From NCBI GenBank assembly GCA_946402475.1, contig CAMIWP010000044.1, positions 1-7,813 on the forward strand: DNA of 7,813 nucleotides. The letters are read 5' to 3'. Positions 5,736 through 7,813 of the stretch are shown piece by piece; within the stretch, counting starts at the first letter, position 1; each line of letters begins with the position of its first letter. This stretch comes from an uncultured Selenomonadaceae bacterium. Lineage in GTDB: Bacteria > Bacillota_C > Negativicutes > Selenomonadales > Selenomonadaceae. The position numbers and the translations under genes were made by a program. The notes under the pieces were generated by a model that saw only the letters and a program-made list of their open reading frames with translations, was not told the origin of the DNA and did not search any database.

Positions 5736-6146
5736 ATGGAGGACAAGGATGCCATCTCCCGCCCCCACGGGCGGGAGCAGCAGATGAAGATGGAGATCCT
5801 CAACATGATCCACGGAGGAGAGAATCCCTTTGACATCATCTGCCATGTGGCGAAGCGGCTGGAACAGGACTCCGGGGAACCGGGCTATGCCAAGTACGTG
5901 GAGGAACAATTGCGGGCCGTCTACGGTTTTGCCCTGCAACACAAAAAGCTCTTGAGGGACGAGCTCCGCGACGTGGAAGAACGGCTCAAGGTCATTGAGG
6001 AACGCCAAAGCATCGGCGACTTCACCGAGGAAGAACTCACGCGGATCGGCTTCGCCATCGACCGGCACAAGAAAAATATCGAGCGGTTGAAGATTCTGAT
6101 CCAGAAAGCCGAGGCCGACGGCAAGCCCCTTTTTTTCGACAAGTGA
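5736..6146 (+). CDS. Hypothetical 136-aa charged, helical protein
   Basis: I do not recognise this protein. It is soluble, highly charged and almost wholly helical in character, with no signal peptide or membrane segment. After a polar N-terminus, residues about 18-45 form a mixed helix (EILNMIHGGENPFDIICHVA). Then two long amphipathic helices at about 56-93 and 98-128 (rich in E, R and K with regularly spaced L/I) look like an antiparallel coiled-coil hairpin. The start is well supported by AAGGGGGTGA at 5720-5729, nine of ten to the anti-Shine-Dalgarno complement. An in-frame ATG at 5715 is closed by a TGA before this start. The gene is divergent from the TIGR04076-LytTR unit and shares with it a region carrying paired inverted repeats, so co-regulation is plausible. 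It ends 22 nt before the convergent acyl-CoA synthetase stop codon with no obvious terminator between. Confidence 0.8.
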   Translation: MEDKDAISRPHGREQQMKMEILNMIHGGENPFDIICHVAKRLEQDSGEPGYAKYVEEQLRAVYGFALQHKKLLRDELRDVEERLKVIEERQSIGDFTEEELTRIGFAIDRHKKNIERLKILIQKAEADGKPLFFDK

Positions 6147-6168
6147 ACCCGTGTGATGGATTGATGGA

Positions 6169-7806
6169 TTACCTCTGCGTCTCCTTTGCCACCAGATTGT
6201 CGGCGCCGTACCGCTTCCGGAGCAGCGGCTTCTCGATCTTCCCCGTGGCGTTTCTCGGCACGGGCTCGAAGATGATCTTCTTTGGCCTCTTGTAGCGGGG
6301 AAGCTCCATGCAGTAGTCGTTGATCTCCTCCTCGGTGCAGTCCACGCCCTCCTTCACCTGGATGATGGCGGTGCTGATCTCCCCCAGACGGCGGTCGGGG
6401 AGGCCGATGACGGCAACGTCCTTCACCTTCTCGTATTTGTGGAGGAAGTCCTCGATCTGAACGGGATAGATGTTCTCGCCGCCGCTGACGATGACATCCT
6501 TCTTGCGATCCACCAGATAGTAGAACCCTTCCTCATCCTGCCGGGCCATGTCCCCGGTGAAGAGCCAGCCGTCCTTCAGCACCTCGGCGGTGGCCTTTTC
6601 GTCATTGTAGTAACAGGTCATGACACCGGGCCCCTTCACGCAGAGCTCCCCCACGTCCCCCTGCTTCACGTCCTTCCCCGCTTCGTCCACGATCCTGCAC
6701 TGCCAGCGATACCCCGGCACGCCGATGGCCCCCACCTTGCGGATGTTCTCCACGCCGAGATGCACGCAGCCCGGCCCCGTGGATTCCGAAAGGCCGTAGT
6801 TGGTGTCGTAGTCGTGATGGGGGAAATACTCCTTCCAATGGCGGATGAGGCTGGGAGGCACGGGCTGGGCCCCGATGTGCATGAGCCGCCACTGACCGAG
6901 ATCGTAGGCGCTGAGTTTGATCTTTCCCCGATCCACCGCGTCCAGGATGTCCTGCGCCCAGGGAACCAGGAGCCAGACGATGGTGCACTTCTCATGGGAC
7001 ACAGCGTCCAGGATGAGATCCGGCTTCGCCCCCTTCAGGAGCACGGCGCGACTCCCCACCACAAGACTCCCCATCCAGTGGAATTTCGCCCCCGTATGGT
7101 AAAGAGGCGGTATGCAGAGGAACACGTCCTCGTGGGCGGTCCCGTGATGCTTCTGCTCCATCTGGGCCGCCTGGGTGAGGCTTTGGTGCTTGTGAAGGAT
7201 GGCCTTGGGGAAGCCCGTGGTGCCGGAGGAGAAGTAAATGGCCCCGAAATCCTCGTCGGTGATGGTCTCCACATTGGGCCTCGTGCTGGGACAGTCCGCC
7301 GCCATCAGGTGATAGCTTTCCGCAAAGCTGGGGCAGTTGTCCCCCACGAAGATCAGGAGGCGTCCCTTGGAAAGCCTCTCCGCATTTGCCTCCATGCGGC
7401 CGATGAACTCCGGCCCGAAGAGGATGACCTGCACCTCCGCCAATTCCGCGCAGTAGAGGATTTCCTTCGCATCGTAGCGGAAATTGAAGGGAACGGCGAT
7501 GGCCCCCGTCTTCAGGATGCCGAAGTAAATGGGCAGCCATTCCAGGCTGTTGTACATGAGGATGGCCACCTTATCCCCCTTGCGGACTCCCCGTTGCAGG
7601 AGCAGGTTCGCGCAGCGGTTGGCCTTTTCCTCAAAGACGCTCCAGGTGATCTCCCGGCGGTAGGGAGCGAAGGAATTGGACTCAATGAGGCTGTACTCCT
7701 TCCAGCTCATGCGGCGGTTGTCCGGCTCCGACGGGTTCAACTCCACCAGGGCCACCTCGTCTCCATAGAGCTCCGCATTCCGCTCCAGATAATCCATCAC
7801 AGGCAT
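6169..7806 (-). CDS. Acyl-CoA synthetase (AMP-forming), ANL superfamily
   Basis: 545-aa cytoplasmic enzyme that should activate a carboxylic acid, probably a medium- or long-chain fatty acid, to its acyl-AMP and then acyl-CoA. Core motifs are complete and in order: P-loop SSGTTGFPK (193-201), PPLYHTGAK (233-241), YGLSE (337-341), GWLFTGD (413-419), the hinge and A8 loop DRKKDVIVSGGENIYP (433-448), and catalytic Lys523 in RNATGKIEK. An N-terminal stretch before the usual ITW.FEEKANR start of the fold (about 29-52) carries a second MSWKEY segment; I believe some anaerobe homologs share this. The exact substrate cannot be read from sequence. The ATG at 7806 is only 7 nt from the window end, the frame remains open to the edge, and no ribosome binding site is visible, so the start could be upstream or at the ATG at 7797. 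It is convergent with the 136-aa gene, and no functional link to the signalling genes is apparent. Confidence 0.93.
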   Translation of the reverse strand: MPVMDYLERNAELYGDEVALVELNPSEPDNRRMSWKEYSLIESNSFAPYRREITWSVFEEKANRCANLLLQRGVRKGDKVAILMYNSLEWLPIYFGILKTGAIAVPFNFRYDAKEILYCAELAEVQVILFGPEFIGRMEANAERLSKGRLLIFVGDNCPSFAESYHLMAADCPSTRPNVETITDEDFGAIYFSSGTTGFPKAILHKHQSLTQAAQMEQKHHGTAHEDVFLCIPPLYHTGAKFHWMGSLVVGSRAVLLKGAKPDLILDAVSHEKCTIVWLLVPWAQDILDAVDRGKIKLSAYDLGQWRLMHIGAQPVPPSLIRHWKEYFPHHDYDTNYGLSESTGPGCVHLGVENIRKVGAIGVPGYRWQCRIVDEAGKDVKQGDVGELCVKGPGVMTCYYNDEKATAEVLKDGWLFTGDMARQDEEGFYYLVDRKKDVIVSGGENIYPVQIEDFLHKYEKVKDVAVIGLPDRRLGEISTAIIQVKEGVDCTEEEINDYCMELPRYKRPKKIIFEPVPRNATGKIEKPLLRKRYGADNLVAKETQR

Positions 7807-7813
7807 TTCGAAA

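Noticed and set aside
6130..6136. Run of seven T near the end of the 136-aa gene as a terminator
   Set aside because: It is inside the coding region, and no adequate hairpin precedes it.
6154..6169. Tandem repeat TGATGGAT x2 between convergent stop codons
   Set aside because: Only two short copies in a 22-nt gap; no evidence of function.

Overview
The window looks like a stretch of chromosome from a GC-rich, anaerobic-type Firmicute. Evidence: roughly 60% GC by eye, strong AGGAGG-type ribosome binding sites, a likely TTG start, AgrC-like GHKL kinases and a LytTR regulator. A Negativicutes/Selenomonadales host is my best guess, but this is inference from style, not a database match. No mobile element, CRISPR array, tRNA or rRNA is visible.

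Left part (1-4357, + strand): a tightly packed signalling operon whose promoter lies outside the window. It holds (i) the 3' end of a tandem-receiver response regulator, (ii) a receiver plus HD-GYP protein predicted to degrade cyclic-di-GMP, and (iii, iv) two tandem paralogous polytopic membrane sensor kinases of the AgrC/GHKL type. The kinase genes overlap by 4 nt, or by 10 nt if the alternative start is used. A strong hairpin terminator at 4363-4399 closes the operon. It is flanked by an A-run on one side and a T-run on the other, so it probably works in both directions.

Middle part (4399-5459, - strand): a translationally coupled pair, a TIGR04076-family small protein of unknown function followed by a LytTR-type response regulator. 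LytTR regulators are the classic partners of AgrC-type kinases, so this regulator, convergent to the kinases, is a natural output candidate. The 276-nt region at 5460-5735 is a divergent promoter region. It contains two exact inverted repeat pairs arranged in an interleaved way. On its other side is a + strand gene for a 136-aa helical protein that I do not recognise.

Right part (6169-7806, - strand): an acyl-CoA synthetase of the ANL superfamily with all core motifs intact and no evident link to the signalling genes.

The most interesting observation is that the two paralogous kinases carry complementary lesions. The first keeps the phospho-acceptor histidine (RHD motif) but has His in place of the catalytic N-box Asn. 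The second keeps an intact N-box (ENAVEA) but has lost the phospho-acceptor His entirely. This suggests an obligate heteromeric kinase, with ATP binding in one subunit and phospho-acceptance in the other, feeding the LytTR regulator and/or the co-transcribed receiver proteins.
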